From assembly GCA_030686995.1 (NCBI GenBank), contig CM060703.1, forward strand, positions 6,926,597-6,990,596: 64,000 nt of DNA. Direction: 5' to 3'. The notes beneath the pieces were generated by a model. That model was not told the origin of the DNA and did not search any database. It saw only the letters and a program-made list of their open reading frames with translations. The position numbers and the translations under genes are program-made. Origin of the DNA: Artemisia argyi (lineage: Eukaryota; Streptophyta; Magnoliopsida; Asterales; Asteraceae). Shown here piece after piece: positions 42,425-53,044 of the stretch; position 1 is the stretch's first letter; each line of letters starts with the position of its first letter.

Positions 42425-42605
42425 GAGAATTGCTAGACTCACACAAAAACTTTCACAAAACACATCCACAAAATGAGGGCCATTATTTGATTAGTGTATT
42501 TGACTATAGTTCTCTCTTTTCTTTCTTATTAAGCTTATCAAGCAATGACAACCTATTTTGTGGATATGTTTTGTGAAAGTTATTTTTGTGGGTCTAGCAA
42601 TTCTC
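42425..42605. mobile_element. Foldback MULE-type MITE, 181 bp
   Basis: Inverted repeats of about 50 bp begin GAGAATTGCTAGACTCACAC and end with the complement at 42605. Flanks agctttttt and aactttttt match at 8 of 9 positions, as expected for a Mutator-type 9-bp duplication. No coding capacity. Confidence 0.75.
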
Positions 42606-42614
42606 AACTTTTTT

Positions 42615-44492
42615 AAATTGCATATAATGCATAACACTTTTAATGACTAAAGTTTTTAGAAAAGACTTGAAGTTTATCAAGTTATTAAAAAAAAACTTTT
42701 CATATAATGCAAAAAACTTTTTCAAAAAGCTTTTTAAAATAGTAAAAAACTTTAATCACGCGGATGCTCTAAGAAAATATACTACTCCATTCGTCTCAAA
42801 ATATAAGTCTATTTTTAATTTTTTAAAGTCTTTTCTTTTCGACTTTAACCTTAATTATTTTTCTTTCGTATTATATAATACTTGATACAAAAGTTAATAC
42901 ATAAATCAGGATGGTGCAACTACAAACCACTAACTAATACAGACTATAAAATAATGTAAAGCTAAAAAGGATGATCTTTGAGTATTTTTATATCCAAAAG
43001 CAAGGCTTTAAGAGCTCATTGGTCTTTTAGATTTGCCTATCGTATTGGTATTTGTCATACCTATGCACATAACATTTACTCATTAAGATTAAGGTTGTCA
43101 TGAACTGTTTTTACACGATTGAATGATAGTGACTTAAGTGAAGAAACATTTCCATGTCAACAAATATTTGAAGTCTGCCGGCCAATATGTATTCTTTTGA
43201 CTTGAAGTCAAGTAATATCTATATTTAGCATTGCTTACGTTATTGGTATAACACATAGTTTGAAGACTTGTCAAATATCCATTGTATCTAATAGTTTGGA
43301 TCACAAAATTTGTCGCGTTACTCATAAATTGGTCAATGTTGTTATGACTTTAATTTAAGTATAGATTACGTTCACGCGTTTTCATCATAATATATGACTT
43401 TACGCGTTAAAGTTAAGTCTTTAATCAATTAAAATAGTTTGATGTACTCGTAATACTTGTATTCCCCATTTTAGGTATCACCCAAAGGTGTTTAAACGAC
43501 TTTCCTATACCCGGATCAATTATGTCAACTAATCTACGCGTTTGTATCTTTGTTGAGTGACTATCTGACAAACTGGCTTATTTAGTTTATCATTTAATGT
43601 ATATAACTCGTTACTATCCTCTTATCTAAAAACCATCCTATTCTTGTCGCAACCATCACACAAACTCGTCTACATTCAATAGCTTAACTAATCACATAAA
43701 GGTTATGTTTGACTTGTAGGGGCTTGAGCTTTTAAAATAAGCTATCTTATAAAATAAGTTGTGTTTGTCAAATAGGCTTATAAAAGCTTTTATAAGCCAT
43801 AAGTCTCCATAAGCTCAGACTAGTTAAAAAGGCTTAAAACGGCTTATAATTAGTCAAATTGTTTAAATACCTTTCAAAATATAGTGAATTATAACGCAAA
43901 AGCTGAAAATATATTTGCAGTTAACTTGATAACTTTACAAATATATATTTTAACTTAAAACTTATAATATGAGCTTCAGCTATTACTCCAACTCCAGTTC
44001 ATTTCGCCAAACATACTCCCACCACGACCCGACTTTTCTAATACACACAAATTTCTACCATACCTGCCAAATTTTTACTATTAAATACGGAGTAACCAAC
44101 CATTTTACCCTAGTCAAAATATTGTGTATATAAACATGGCCATTTGGAAACAAAAGATTGGTCTAAAAAGTTTCCATGGTCCATGTGATGTCCCTTGCTC
44201 CATCTTTCTAAGCTACCCACAAATCACTTTTATTTTTATCTCTCTCACACACACACACCTAAACTCACAATCCCATCATTCAAACATATCTACAACGTTA
44301 AAAGATGTCTGAAAATCTATATAATATTGTTTGATTGTCTCTGTTTTCTAGCACAAACTTGATTTAATTAGATTATACTTACTTTGTCTTTTATTAAAGC
44401 TTTTTTCAAAGCTTTTTTTAAGTCCCCACATATTATCATTTATCACCTTCTCATATATTTATTTATATTTATACAAAGAAAAACTCAAGATT
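42615..44492. other. Intergenic DNA upstream of the VQ gene
   Basis: AT-rich with no credible gene. At about 43701-44030 an AT-rich block is bounded by 'ggttatgtttgac' and 'gccaaacatactcc', which could be MITE ends, but no target duplication was found. 'tatttatatttatac' at about 44460-44475 is a possible TATA region for the next gene. Confidence 0.45.
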
Positions 44493-44549
44493 TTGTTGTT
44501 TTTGTGTGTGTTTTTTGAGTGTGTTTTTAGTGTGTGTGTGTGTTTTCTC

Positions 44550-45359
44550 ATGGATAAAAGCTGTGACCAAGATTCTTCACCTATAAACCCAAAAAACATT
44601 GATTCTAGTACTAGTACTACTACTACTACTACAACTAGTTCTACTTCAAACACAAACCTTAACAACAAGGATCATTACTTGAAACATGTTCATAAGATGT
44701 CTCACAAAATTACCAAACTACCCTCATTCAAATTTGACCATAATAATCTAAACCATCATCAGATTCAATCTCAGCCGTTGATCTTGGATAGTGACACCTC
44801 ATCTCAGCCGTCCAGTTTCATGAACAGCCAACAACCACCGCAGCAGCCGCCTGTTTACAACGTCAGCAAAAGTGACTTCAGAGATGTTGTTCAGAAGCTC
44901 ACTGGGTCCCCGGCCCACGAGCGCGTGTCGCCTCACGCGCCGTCTACGGCGGCGCGTGAGATTCACGCGCCGCCGTTGGTGAAGCCACAAAGCTCACGCC
45001 TGCAGCGGATCCGTCCGCCGCCGCTGGAGCACGTCGGAAACCGACCTCCGGGAGGTTCTTCCGGTGGGGTAAGCGTTGGGTTCTTCGCCGGTCAACGGAT
45101 GCTGTCGCCGTTGCCGCCGTTACCGGCGGTGCACGCCACGGCGGAGTCGCCGATCTCGGCGTACATGAGGTGTTTTCAGACGAGTATCACTGGGTTAAGT
45201 CACGCGCCGCCGTTCCCGCCGCCGGATTTCCACGCGCCGCCGTCGCCGTTAGGGTTTGGGTGTCTGCCGTCGCCGGGGTTTCCGTTTTCTCCGACGAGGT
45301 TTCAAACGCCGTTGTCGCCGACGCCACCGGCGGCTAGCCCGAGATGGAAGTCACTTTGA
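44550..45359 (+). CDS. VQ9: VQ motif protein, VQ9-like
   Basis: 269-residue intronless gene. The start MDKSCDQDSS at 44550 is chosen over an upstream in-frame Met at 44493, because VQ9-type proteins begin MDKSC and the extra 19 residues are an odd Phe/Cys run. A Ser/Thr run (about residues 18-33) is followed by DHYLKHVHKMSHKI and then the VQ core FRDVVQKLTG at residues 110-119, inside the phrase VYNVSKSDFRDVVQKLTGSPAHER. A Pro-rich C-terminus contains SSRLQRIRPPPLEH and LSPLPPLPAVHA. VQ proteins bind group I/IIc WRKY factors in the nucleus; Arabidopsis VQ9 is known to restrain WRKY8 in salt stress. The 3' half is distinctly GC-rich (CCG/GCG codons) compared with its AT-rich surroundings. Orthology to VQ9 is inferred from remembered motifs. 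Confidence 0.88.
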   Translation: MDKSCDQDSSPINPKNIDSSTSTTTTTTTSSTSNTNLNNKDHYLKHVHKMSHKITKLPSFKFDHNNLNHHQIQSQPLILDSDTSSQPSSFMNSQQPPQQPPVYNVSKSDFRDVVQKLTGSPAHERVSPHAPSTAAREIHAPPLVKPQSSRLQRIRPPPLEHVGNRPPGGSSGGVSVGFFAGQRMLSPLPPLPAVHATAESPISAYMRCFQTSITGLSHAPPFPPPDFHAPPSPLGFGCLPSPGFPFSPTRFQTPLSPTPPAASPRWKSL

Positions 45360-46115
45360 AAGTTCGAACCTCGTTGGGTAAACATTTTGGGATAAAAAGT
45401 GAAAAGTGAAAAGTTCGGAAACTGACAAAGGAATACTCTGGTTAGGCCGCGTACATCGAAAAATGTTATGAAGGACTTTTTTTATATTAGATTTGGGGCA
45501 AATTTGTAAGTTTGGAAATTAGGACTTTTTAGTATTTGTTAAAATACATATCTATATAGTTATAGGGTTGGGATCATGTAAAAAGACTAGACGATATTTA
45601 TCAAAGTTTATGCGTTTTGTGATGTGGATTGTGTTTTGTAGCTGATTATCTGATTATTGCGTTATTATCTACATTTTGGTCCGATAAGTAGATTATCTGG
45701 TTATTGCGTTTTGAGAAAGCAGGTCGAGTTTCTCAAAATGCAATCCCAAACACTCCATAAAATTTGTTTATCTCGTTAAATAGGAACTAATGTAGTCAAT
45801 TAGTTCTTTCATGTTTTTGGTAATATTTAGCTTTGTTATTTGATAATGATCCTATTTCTATATATGTATATGTTGATCATGGCTTGATATGGGGAAAAAT
45901 GAGTATATGCAAGTTTGGGTAAGGAATTTGTTTAAAAGTTTCTGTGTACATGTATAGCTTATAGATTATATTGAGACTATGTTAAATAAAACACTAGGTA
46001 TTGAGTTTGTGTCTTTTCATTAAGACTGTAATTTGACTTGCTATTTTTGATATGATATGATATGGTATTACCCTGTATTGGCCTTTTTAAGAAAGGAGCA
46101 TAATGACATTGGTTA
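45360..46115. other. VQ gene 3' flank
   Basis: Probable 3'UTR and AT-rich intergenic DNA up to the LINE target site. No other feature seen. Confidence 0.5.
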
Positions 46116-46298
46116 GTTATGAAAAGATTGATTTTTTTTTTTTTTTTTAAAAGCAACGCAAGATATATTAAGCACCAAAAAAGAACAAAGGGGTCCCCAA
46201 GGCGGGGATCAAAGGCAACAAACAAGAATTAAAAAGAAAAAACAAAGAACACCAAGAAACCACCGAACACTACAACCTAGAATCCAGAATATGAAGAC

Positions 46299-49200
46299 TT
46301 AATCAACCCTCTCCATAGCCCCTCTCGGGTTGCTGACCCATCTACTCCAGTCAAATCCTAAACGAGAGCATCGATTTGAGATCCACAAGAGTGATAGAAC
46401 TTGAATTTGAGGGAAGATATCTTCGTTCCTTATGCTATCTTTTTTATCACTTAATGCGTGAACAACTCGGTTCCTCCATCTCCAAACAGCCCATAAGACA
46501 ACGAAACAAACACCATGAAAAGCTTGGACAGCCCATTTATTTCCAAAAGTGTTATGAAGAGGAGCTAGAAGGTCCATGGCAGTTTGAATAGTTGAAGGAA
46601 TCGCCAAACTCCACCAATCAAAACACTTAGCCCACAAGACTTTAACCTTGGAACAACTAAACAAAACATGATTAATGTCTTCCACCTCGTGATCACATAA
46701 CGGACATAACAAGGAGTGAACATCAATACCACGTTTATCAAGGTTAGAAAGATGTGGGATCCTATCGTTAAAGACCCGCCAAATAAAAATATTAACTTTC
46801 CTAGGCACCCAATAATTCCAGACGAGGGAACGACCCAGATTTGAGGATGAGTGGAGTTGCTTGTCTATAAGTTTAGAAAGACAGTTAACTGAAAATCCAC
46901 CATTTGTATTCAGAGCCCATTTCCAGTCATCACTCTCACCTGTCTTTAAAGATAGACCATTGATTAAGGAAATTAGCGAGTGCAGCTCGCCCATTGACCT
47001 ACCTCGAGGATCAACACGCCAAGACCAACAACCTCCCCAAACATCATTCTCAAAAACCCATCTATCACAAACACGACAATTTGGATTAGATTCAAGGGCG
47101 TAAAGGCGGGGAAATTTAGCCATGAGACATGGGCCATCATCAATCCAAACGTCTTTCCAGAACAAGGTGTCTGCGCCGCTTATAACCTTTCTACAAAAAG
47201 AGTCACGAAAAGGAATGCCGAGAGCATCGATAGCAACACCGGAACTTAGAATATTACACCAAACACTTTTGCAATTTCCCAGACCAGCCATGCTTGAAGA
47301 ACCACCATCATCCCCGAAAATATTTCGAATCACCTTTCTCCATAAGGCATCTTTTTCTTTGAGGAACCTCCAACGCCATTTTCCCAGAAGACTTAAATTT
47401 TTTGCACGTAAGCTACCAAAGCCAAGACCTCCCAGATCACGGCTAGCAATAGTTTTTTTCCAACTAATCCAAACCATGCCCTTTTCGTCCTCTTTGAAAC
47501 CCCAAAAGAACCTACTACGCATTCTTTCGAGGGAATCGATAACATTGATTGGCGCCCGAAAAAGAGAGAGGTAGTATAATGGTAGAGAGCCAAGAACAGC
47601 CTTTGTAAGAACTGAACGCCCACCTATAGATAAAAGTTTGGATTTCCAAGCAGAAAGTCTATTAGTCATACAAGACTTCACCTCCCCCCAAGCTTCTGAT
47701 TTATGCATGCTTTTCCCCACCGGCAGCCCTAAGTAAATAAAAGGAAGAGATCCAACATTACAGTTCACAATATGAGCAAACATCTCAACCTCGTTCGGGT
47801 CCACTCCCACACCATAGATGCAACTTTTCGCCAAATTGATAGCAAGACCCGAAGCATCTTGAAAGCATTTAAGGACACAAATCAGATTTTTCACGTTAGA
47901 TAAAGACCACTCACCAAAAATTAGGGCGTCGTCCGCATATTGGAGCAAAGATATATTGGTATTGTCACCCTGGAGAGAAAGACCCTTGAAAATGCCCTTT
48001 TCACAAGCTTCCAACATAGTTACTTGAAGAGCTTCCGCCACAATGATGAACAAAAAAGGTGAAAGAGGGTCTCCTTGTCTAAGACCCCTCTCCATATGGA
48101 ACTCCGTTGTGGGGGAACCGTTGACTAGAATAGAAATAGAAGCTGAGGTAAGGCACCCTCGTATCCAATTCAACCACTTTGAGCTAAAACCCATTTGGTT
48201 CATAACATCTAAAAGAAATTCCCAACGAACGCTATCAAAGGCCTTAGCAAAATCTACTTTGAAGAGAAGAAGTTTTAAGTCCGTCAAATGGGCGTAATTA
48301 ATGACCTCGTTTGCAACAAGAACCCCGTCCAAGATTTGTCTTCCCTTAATGAAGGCTGTTTGATTTGGACTTATGATCTTGTGGATCACAGTCGCAAGTC
48401 TTGAAGCCAAGAGTTTCGCAATAACCTTATAAGTACACCCAATTAAACTAATAGGGCGATAATCAGATATACTAATAGGGTCATTAATCTTGGGGATCAA
48501 CGAGATAAAAGAAGAGTTACACCCTCTTGAAAATCTACCGGTGCTTTCAAAGTGTTTGATACTCTTAACAAAGTCTGTCTCTAAAATATCCCAGTATCTC
48601 TTTATAAAATTAAAATTGAGCCCATCGGGCCCGGGGGCTCTCGAGCCAGAACAATTCCACACAGCCTCTTTAATTTCCTTAACTGTGAAATCCGCATCAA
48701 GGAACGAAGACTCAGTAGGGGAAAGAGTGGAAAACCTGGAACTGCGGATGACTTTATTTGAAGAATTTTGGGATTTAAAACGACCCGAGAAATGTACCAG
48801 CGCCTCTTGTTTGATCATTTTCGGGTCTGTTATCCATAACCCATTACAAAGCAGGCCATTTATGCTATTTTTTCTCCTGTTGTTCCTAATAGTCGCATGA
48901 AAGAATCGGGAATTTTCATCACCCTCGACAGCCCACCTAATACGAGACTTTTGACGTAGAATATCACGATCAATCTGATCAATATTATGCAACTCAGCTA
49001 AGAGGTTATCTCGAAGATGCACCTCCTCTGGAGAGATCATACCAGCTTCCGCCTTTTCATCCCAATTTTTTATGAGGTCTGTAATTTCTGATTTTCTCTT
49101 TTTTTGTGATTCCATACGATTTTCGTTCCAAATCTTAATGTCATACCGGAGCTTTTTTATTTTGTTTTTCAAAACGATATCAGCAGCGCCTCTAAAAGTA

Positions 49201-49994
49201 CCAGACAACCAGGAGTTTTTAACCACCAAATCAAAGCCATCTACTTTACACCACGCATCAAAAACCCTAAAAGGCTTAGGGCCAAAATTAACTTCGGCTC
49301 CAGCAGTGAGAAGAATGGGTGAGTGGTCAGATATAATCCGCTCCAATACAGTGACCATAGCATTAGACCATGAGTTGAAAAAGCAGTCAGAAACCAAGAA
49401 CCGATCAAGTTTACTCATTTTTGAGCCCGCCCTATTAAAATAAGTAAATCTTCGCCCGCCCATTTGAAAATCATGAAGACCCGCCTGGGCAATAAAATTG
49501 TTAAAAGCCAATGCTTCAGATTCACAAAAACGCGAACCGGACCGTTCTGACCGGTCCCTAACCGCGTTAAAATCTCCAAAGAAGATCCAGGAACCTTCGC
49601 TTGAGGACATAATATGCAGAAGATTATTCCATAAAGTCTCTTTATCAGCAGCAGCTTGTGGACCGTAGACATTCACTACGACCAACAAATTGCTAGAACC
49701 TACCCATCTTCCAGACACCCCTGAGAAGTGAGGGCCAGAAAATATACTCTCCTTTATGAAGTAATTGCGATCCCACATTAAAAGGGTGCCACCTGATTGC
49801 CCATTTGCTTCACTATAGCAGAAATCAACATCACTATTTCCCCATACCTGATTAATCAAACTAGAGTTTATAACTTCCATTTTGGTTTCCTGGACTCCAA
49901 CCATCCCAATATGTTCCGAATTGATGGTATTTCTGATCCATTCATGCTTATCAGAACTACCAAGGCCCCTCGAATTTATTGATAAAATCTTCAT
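46299..49994 (-). CDS. LINE ORF2: endonuclease-reverse transcriptase
   Basis: 1231 residues from the ATG giving MKILSINSRGLG, the usual start of plant L1 ORF2; upstream in-frame starts at 50009 (ATG) and 50036 (GTG) are possible. Domains in order: apurinic-type endonuclease (VQETKM, GDFNAVRDR, SDHSPI, residues about 1-230), then RT (GRQILDGVLVANE, LRQGDPLSPFLF, LQYADDALIF, about 470-720). A C-terminal zf-RVT zinc region follows (FIWRVFNDRIP, CPLCDHEVEDINHVLFSC, about 1085-1140). Catalytic residues are intact. The enzyme nicks target DNA and copies the LINE RNA in the nucleus. The extended upstream frame overlaps the end of ORF1. Confidence 0.92.
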   Translation of the reverse strand: MKILSINSRGLGSSDKHEWIRNTINSEHIGMVGVQETKMEVINSSLINQVWGNSDVDFCYSEANGQSGGTLLMWDRNYFIKESIFSGPHFSGVSGRWVGSSNLLVVVNVYGPQAAADKETLWNNLLHIMSSSEGSWIFFGDFNAVRDRSERSGSRFCESEALAFNNFIAQAGLHDFQMGGRRFTYFNRAGSKMSKLDRFLVSDCFFNSWSNAMVTVLERIISDHSPILLTAGAEVNFGPKPFRVFDAWCKVDGFDLVVKNSWLSGTFRGAADIVLKNKIKKLRYDIKIWNENRMESQKKRKSEITDLIKNWDEKAEAGMISPEEVHLRDNLLAELHNIDQIDRDILRQKSRIRWAVEGDENSRFFHATIRNNRRKNSINGLLCNGLWITDPKMIKQEALVHFSGRFKSQNSSNKVIRSSRFSTLSPTESSFLDADFTVKEIKEAVWNCSGSRAPGPDGLNFNFIKRYWDILETDFVKSIKHFESTGRFSRGCNSSFISLIPKINDPISISDYRPISLIGCTYKVIAKLLASRLATVIHKIISPNQTAFIKGRQILDGVLVANEVINYAHLTDLKLLLFKVDFAKAFDSVRWEFLLDVMNQMGFSSKWLNWIRGCLTSASISILVNGSPTTEFHMERGLRQGDPLSPFLFIIVAEALQVTMLEACEKGIFKGLSLQGDNTNISLLQYADDALIFGEWSLSNVKNLICVLKCFQDASGLAINLAKSCIYGVGVDPNEVEMFAHIVNCNVGSLPFIYLGLPVGKSMHKSEAWGEVKSCMTNRLSAWKSKLLSIGGRSVLTKAVLGSLPLYYLSLFRAPINVIDSLERMRSRFFWGFKEDEKGMVWISWKKTIASRDLGGLGFGSLRAKNLSLLGKWRWRFLKEKDALWRKVIRNIFGDDGGSSSMAGLGNCKSVWCNILSSGVAIDALGIPFRDSFCRKVISGADTLFWKDVWIDDGPCLMAKFPRLYALESNPNCRVCDRWVFENDVWGGCWSWRVDPRGRSMGELHSLISLINGLSLKTGESDDWKWALNTNGGFSVNCLSKLIDKQLHSSSNLGRSLVWNYWVPRKVNIFIWRVFNDRIPHLSNLDKRGIDVHSLLCPLCDHEVEDINHVLFSCSKVKVLWAKCFDWWSLAIPSTIQTAMDLLAPLHNTFGNKWAVQAFHGVCFVVLWAVWRWRNRVVHALSDKKDSIRNEDIFPQIQVLSLLWISNRCSRLGFDWSRWVSNPRGAMERVD

Positions 49995-50032
49995 TAATAA
50001 ATTAAACATAACTCCAAGGAGTGAGGGCAAAG

Positions 50033-51109
50033 TCACTTTGACTTCGACCCCACAACCTCCTTACTGGTATCAATCGTTGTAATGAAACCGAGCTTTTCAC
50101 CAATTTCCTTTAATCGACTGGAATCCGAAGATTGGCTTGAGGATTCCTGAGATTTTGAAGAAACTTCTGCTTTACCAATGATCAGAGCCTCGTGTTTCGT
50201 ATAAACTTTTTTTGCTTTTCTATGATTCTTAGACCCTTCTCGTAAAGTGTGAAAGCTCATCTTACCACCGACCTTGATGGCAACGAAGGGGGTTGAGTGA
50301 GAAGACTTCTTTGCACGATTATGATTAGGTAGGGATGGGTCCTCACCAATGTGAACACTTGTGGGTGTATCTGTATCACCCAACCTCACAACATCTTCAG
50401 GACAACCATTTTGGTCTAGAGTAATATCAGGTTTTGGATCCAAAGGAGGTGGATCACTACTCGACCCATTAGAAGTGGTCTGATGGGGGCCTACAATATT
50501 CTCCTCCCCTGTGAAATTACCACAATCGCTTTTCAGATAGTTCGGAAAGGAAGCATCAGCTTCCCCATGCGCACCTGCATGGGATGAGGAACTCGAAGCG
50601 TTATCTGATGGAGCTTGAGCCCCTGAATCATTTTCTTCCCTATTAAATTCCGGCTTGGAATTTTCATGCCAGTGTTCCCACTGTTCATTTTCATCCGCCG
50701 AATCAGAAACATAATCAGACATATCATCGTCTTCTTCTGAATTCAAGTCAACAGAACTCTTCTTCTCAGTAGACGGTGTCCTGAAAGGTGGCAGTGATCG
50801 GGAGTGCACCTCCGAGATCTTAATAAAAAACTTATGGTTGTTGACAAAAATATAAGTTGAACCGCTGACATCAACCATGCTTTTGTTATGAACAAGCACA
50901 TAGGATTCATGAATTGACGAACAAAAAGGATCCATTCTTTCTACCACTATAACTTCACCACATGAGTCTACAATGACTTTAGCTACATCCTCGCACCATG
51001 CATGTGAAGGAATCCCTTCAAGTTTTACCCAAACTAGACGACCAGTATGCACATTCTCTGCTTCCCATTTTCTTATGTTTACAAGCCAATGATGTAGACC
51101 ATGAGAGCT
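50033..51109 (-). CDS. LINE ORF1 (Gag-like, DUF4283 type), N-terminally truncated
   Basis: The frame is open from the truncation point at 51109 to a stop at 50033-50035 (358 codons). The start (HHWLVNIRKWEAENVHTGRLVWVKLEGIPSHAW) is the second half of the DUF4283/RRM-like nucleic-acid binding domain of plant LINE ORF1. The rest is acidic and Ser-rich with a basic patch (about residues 245-300). No zinc knuckle is seen. The true start codon is lost, so the protein is partial. Its TGA stop is embedded in the GTGA that begins the extended ORF2 frame. Confidence 0.82.
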   Translation of the reverse strand, partial: SSHGLHHWLVNIRKWEAENVHTGRLVWVKLEGIPSHAWCEDVAKVIVDSCGEVIVVERMDPFCSSIHESYVLVHNKSMVDVSGSTYIFVNNHKFFIKISEVHSRSLPPFRTPSTEKKSSVDLNSEEDDDMSDYVSDSADENEQWEHWHENSKPEFNREENDSGAQAPSDNASSSSSHAGAHGEADASFPNYLKSDCGNFTGEENIVGPHQTTSNGSSSDPPPLDPKPDITLDQNGCPEDVVRLGDTDTPTSVHIGEDPSLPNHNRAKKSSHSTPFVAIKVGGKMSFHTLREGSKNHRKAKKVYTKHEALIIGKAEVSSKSQESSSQSSDSSRLKEIGEKLGFITTIDTSKEVVGSKSK

Positions 51110-51110
51110 G

Positions 51111-51305
51111 TTATGAAAAGATTGATACTTTTCTTAAATGGACATTAGATTCGTCACTAAGGTTAAAAGTTTTCATGTTTGCTAATATGAAGATATACAT
51201 GTCACTGATTAGTTATGATAAGATTGATACTTTTCCTTAAATGGACATTAGATTCGTCACTAAGGTTAAAAGCTTTCATGTTTGCTAATATGAAGACGTG
51301 AGCGG
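51111..51305. repeat. Tandem duplication, period about 102 bp
   Basis: The block ttatga.aagattgatactttt.cttaaatggacattag is present at 51111 and again at 51213 with few changes. The LINE inserted into the first unit. Confidence 0.8.
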
Positions 51306-52185
51306 TACTCTTTGGCTAAGGACAGAATCTTGATCATGAACGTGTAAAGTAACAACTTTTTGTGTTTTAGTTATTTAGTTTTGATTTTTACAGATTTTAT
51401 TGATCAGCGAGACTTGTAGACTTGAGTTAAGCCTTCTTGAGCTGAAAATTGTAACGAAATGGAAGAATGGGTTGTTGAAAACCGCTGATCTTTAAGGTTT
51501 CTTAAGCATAAACATTTCACAGCTATGCTTTGAATGTTAGATTAACTTTGGAGCACGATGCTTCTTGCTCACTCTTCATTTTGTTGATCATATTTTATGT
51601 ATTAGATCATGCTGCCATAATGTGTGTATGTTGAATGGTATTTGACCCGCCTTTGGATATTTGCAGAACCTATGGGTATGCCCAAAAACCATCGTCAATT
51701 TCCCATAAAGATTGGTCTTTTCTCTTCAAGTTTATTATTTTATGAATCTCGTCACAAAATTAAGGTTGCCCATGTCTTCAACATCGTGGGATACCATAAA
51801 AAGTACTCCGTATTTAAATCTATTTCTACTGTAAATTTCTGTCAGCAATATGCAGTTCTGTTATAATGACTATTCTATAATTGCCTGCCAGTCGGACCAT
51901 TATTTCAAACCAGGGTCTCCTTTCTGGTATGTATTCCAGTTCTACATATTTGGCTAGTTCAATGTAGCATTGTTACGTCGTTTGTTATGGACCACGTTAG
52001 ATATCTCTGGTGCATATTTCTGCACAAAATTCAGATACAAGATTGCAATCTATAAGGCAATGCAGGCAAATCTACCATTAAATTTTGGTCCCCTATCTCA
52101 TGGGTTGTTGACTAGTGGGGTCAAATATTTGACTAGTGCATTTACACCTTCACTGTGGCATCTTTACATCTCGGTAGATGTTTTT
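51306..52185. other. Intergenic DNA between LINE and duplicated block
   Basis: No gene recognised; the short ORFs at 51624-51866 and 51970-52218 have no family resemblance. Confidence 0.45.
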
Positions 52186-52312
52186 GTTCTTATGTATTGG
52201 TTAGTGGTGTGTGAGTGAATTTAGGTGTTTGGAAAGCATGTTTTCAAAATACAACTTGACAGGTAACTTTTAGCAAATAAGTTATTAACGATAAACCTAT
52301 CCAAACACCCGC

Positions 52313-52454
52313 CTTGGGTATCAAAGCGTTTAAGCTTATGGACTTCAAAGTCTCATAAAAGACCAGGGTTCAAACCTCGCTGGGCGAATATCTATGGATG
52401 GATATGAGAAAGTTAGGAAAAGGCCACGGGAACACCCGTTAGGCCGTTTATATC
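52313..52454 (+). mobile_element. tRNA-derived SINE-like sequence
   Basis: A tRNA-like head has a box-B match GGTTCAAACCTC at about 52368 and a box-A-like stretch near 52330. It is followed by an unrelated body and abuts the 14-3-3 exon relic. Ends and target duplication were not resolved. The paralogue at about 56168-56230 retains only the head. Confidence 0.45.
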
Positions 52455-52510
52455 AGAGCTAGTCCAAGTCAGATTGGGTGTGGTGAGGCCAATTCAGTAT
52501 ATGCAATATC
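52455..52510 (-). pseudogene. Relic of 14-3-3 exon 2
   Basis: Read on the minus strand it gives DIAYTEL, then a degraded stretch with a stop, then LGLAL. This matches exon 2 of the 14-3-3 gene at 54327-54449. Similarity continues through the splice site into intron 1 (52511-52640 versus 54450-54560). It is a fragment of an older duplicated gene. Confidence 0.7.
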
Positions 52511-52798
52511 CCGCGAAACAAAAACTAACATTACAGAATCAGTAAAGACAAAACAAAAATTTATGTAGTATCCCTTTGTATCACATGTTAATTGGTTCAA
52601 AAGCAATTAAGAAGTTGGGTACACAAAGCCCATCTAGTATTTACTGCAGCTAGGAAGAATGCCAATGGTAGTTCATAACGATACAAAACATTAATGAGAA
52701 GTAATTCTACATGAAAGTACTTGATTGTACATCCTCTCACTTTCATGGCTTCATGTTTGGCAATGCATTCATGACTTGCTATTCATAAATAAAACTTA

Positions 52799-53044
52799 GG
52801 GTCCGCTTGGTTCAAAGTGGGGAAAGGGAAAAGGAAAGAGTAAGGGTAAGGGAATGCAAAGGAATGAGTGAGGTGGGTAATCAATACCTTACCCCCCAAT
52901 TTACTCTATAATGATTGATTACCCAGTACGGGGTAATCAATCCCTTACCTCTAACTAACCAAGCACAAGTATTTGAGGGAGGTGGGCCCAAATCAATACC
53001 TTACCCATTCCCCACCCCCTCTTAACCCCCCACCAAGCACCCCC
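52799..53044. mobile_element. PIF/Harbinger (Tourist-like) MITE, 246 bp, with paralogous empty site
   Basis: TIRs GGGTCCGCTTGGT and (right end, reverse complement) GGGGGTGCTTGGT are flanked by tta (52796-52798 and 53045-53047). The duplicated block at about 56470 reads ataaaacttactgttttttt without the insert and with one tta, which is the exact pre-insertion site. Confidence 0.88.

Larger units (their letters stand above)
46133..51109 (-). mobile_element. L1-type LINE, 5'-truncated, with 17-bp target duplication
   Basis: The insertion is bounded by an exact 17-bp direct repeat (46116-46132 and 51110-51126, gttatgaaaagattgat). On the minus strand the element ends in a poly-A tail (poly-T at about 46133-46148), has a 3'UTR, an intact ORF2 (46299-49994) and an ORF1 open to the truncation point (50033-51109). 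Order and features are those of plant L1 LINEs, which insert by target-primed reverse transcription. Both frames are open, so the insertion looks young. It has lost the start of ORF1 and the internal promoter. Confidence 0.93.

Noticed and set aside
43701..44030. Tourist/hAT MITE bounded by ggttatgtttgac and gccaaacatactcc
   Set aside because: Inverted ends are short and imperfect, and no target duplication could be identified.
44493..44549. Upstream in-frame start for the VQ protein
   Set aside because: Adds a Phe/Cys/Val run from a T/G-rich leader; the VQ9-type start MDKSC at 44550 fits the family.
47122..49443. Several plus-strand ORFs of 84-150 codons
   Set aside because: They are antisense shadows of the LINE ORF2, whose domains and catalytic motifs are clear on the minus strand.
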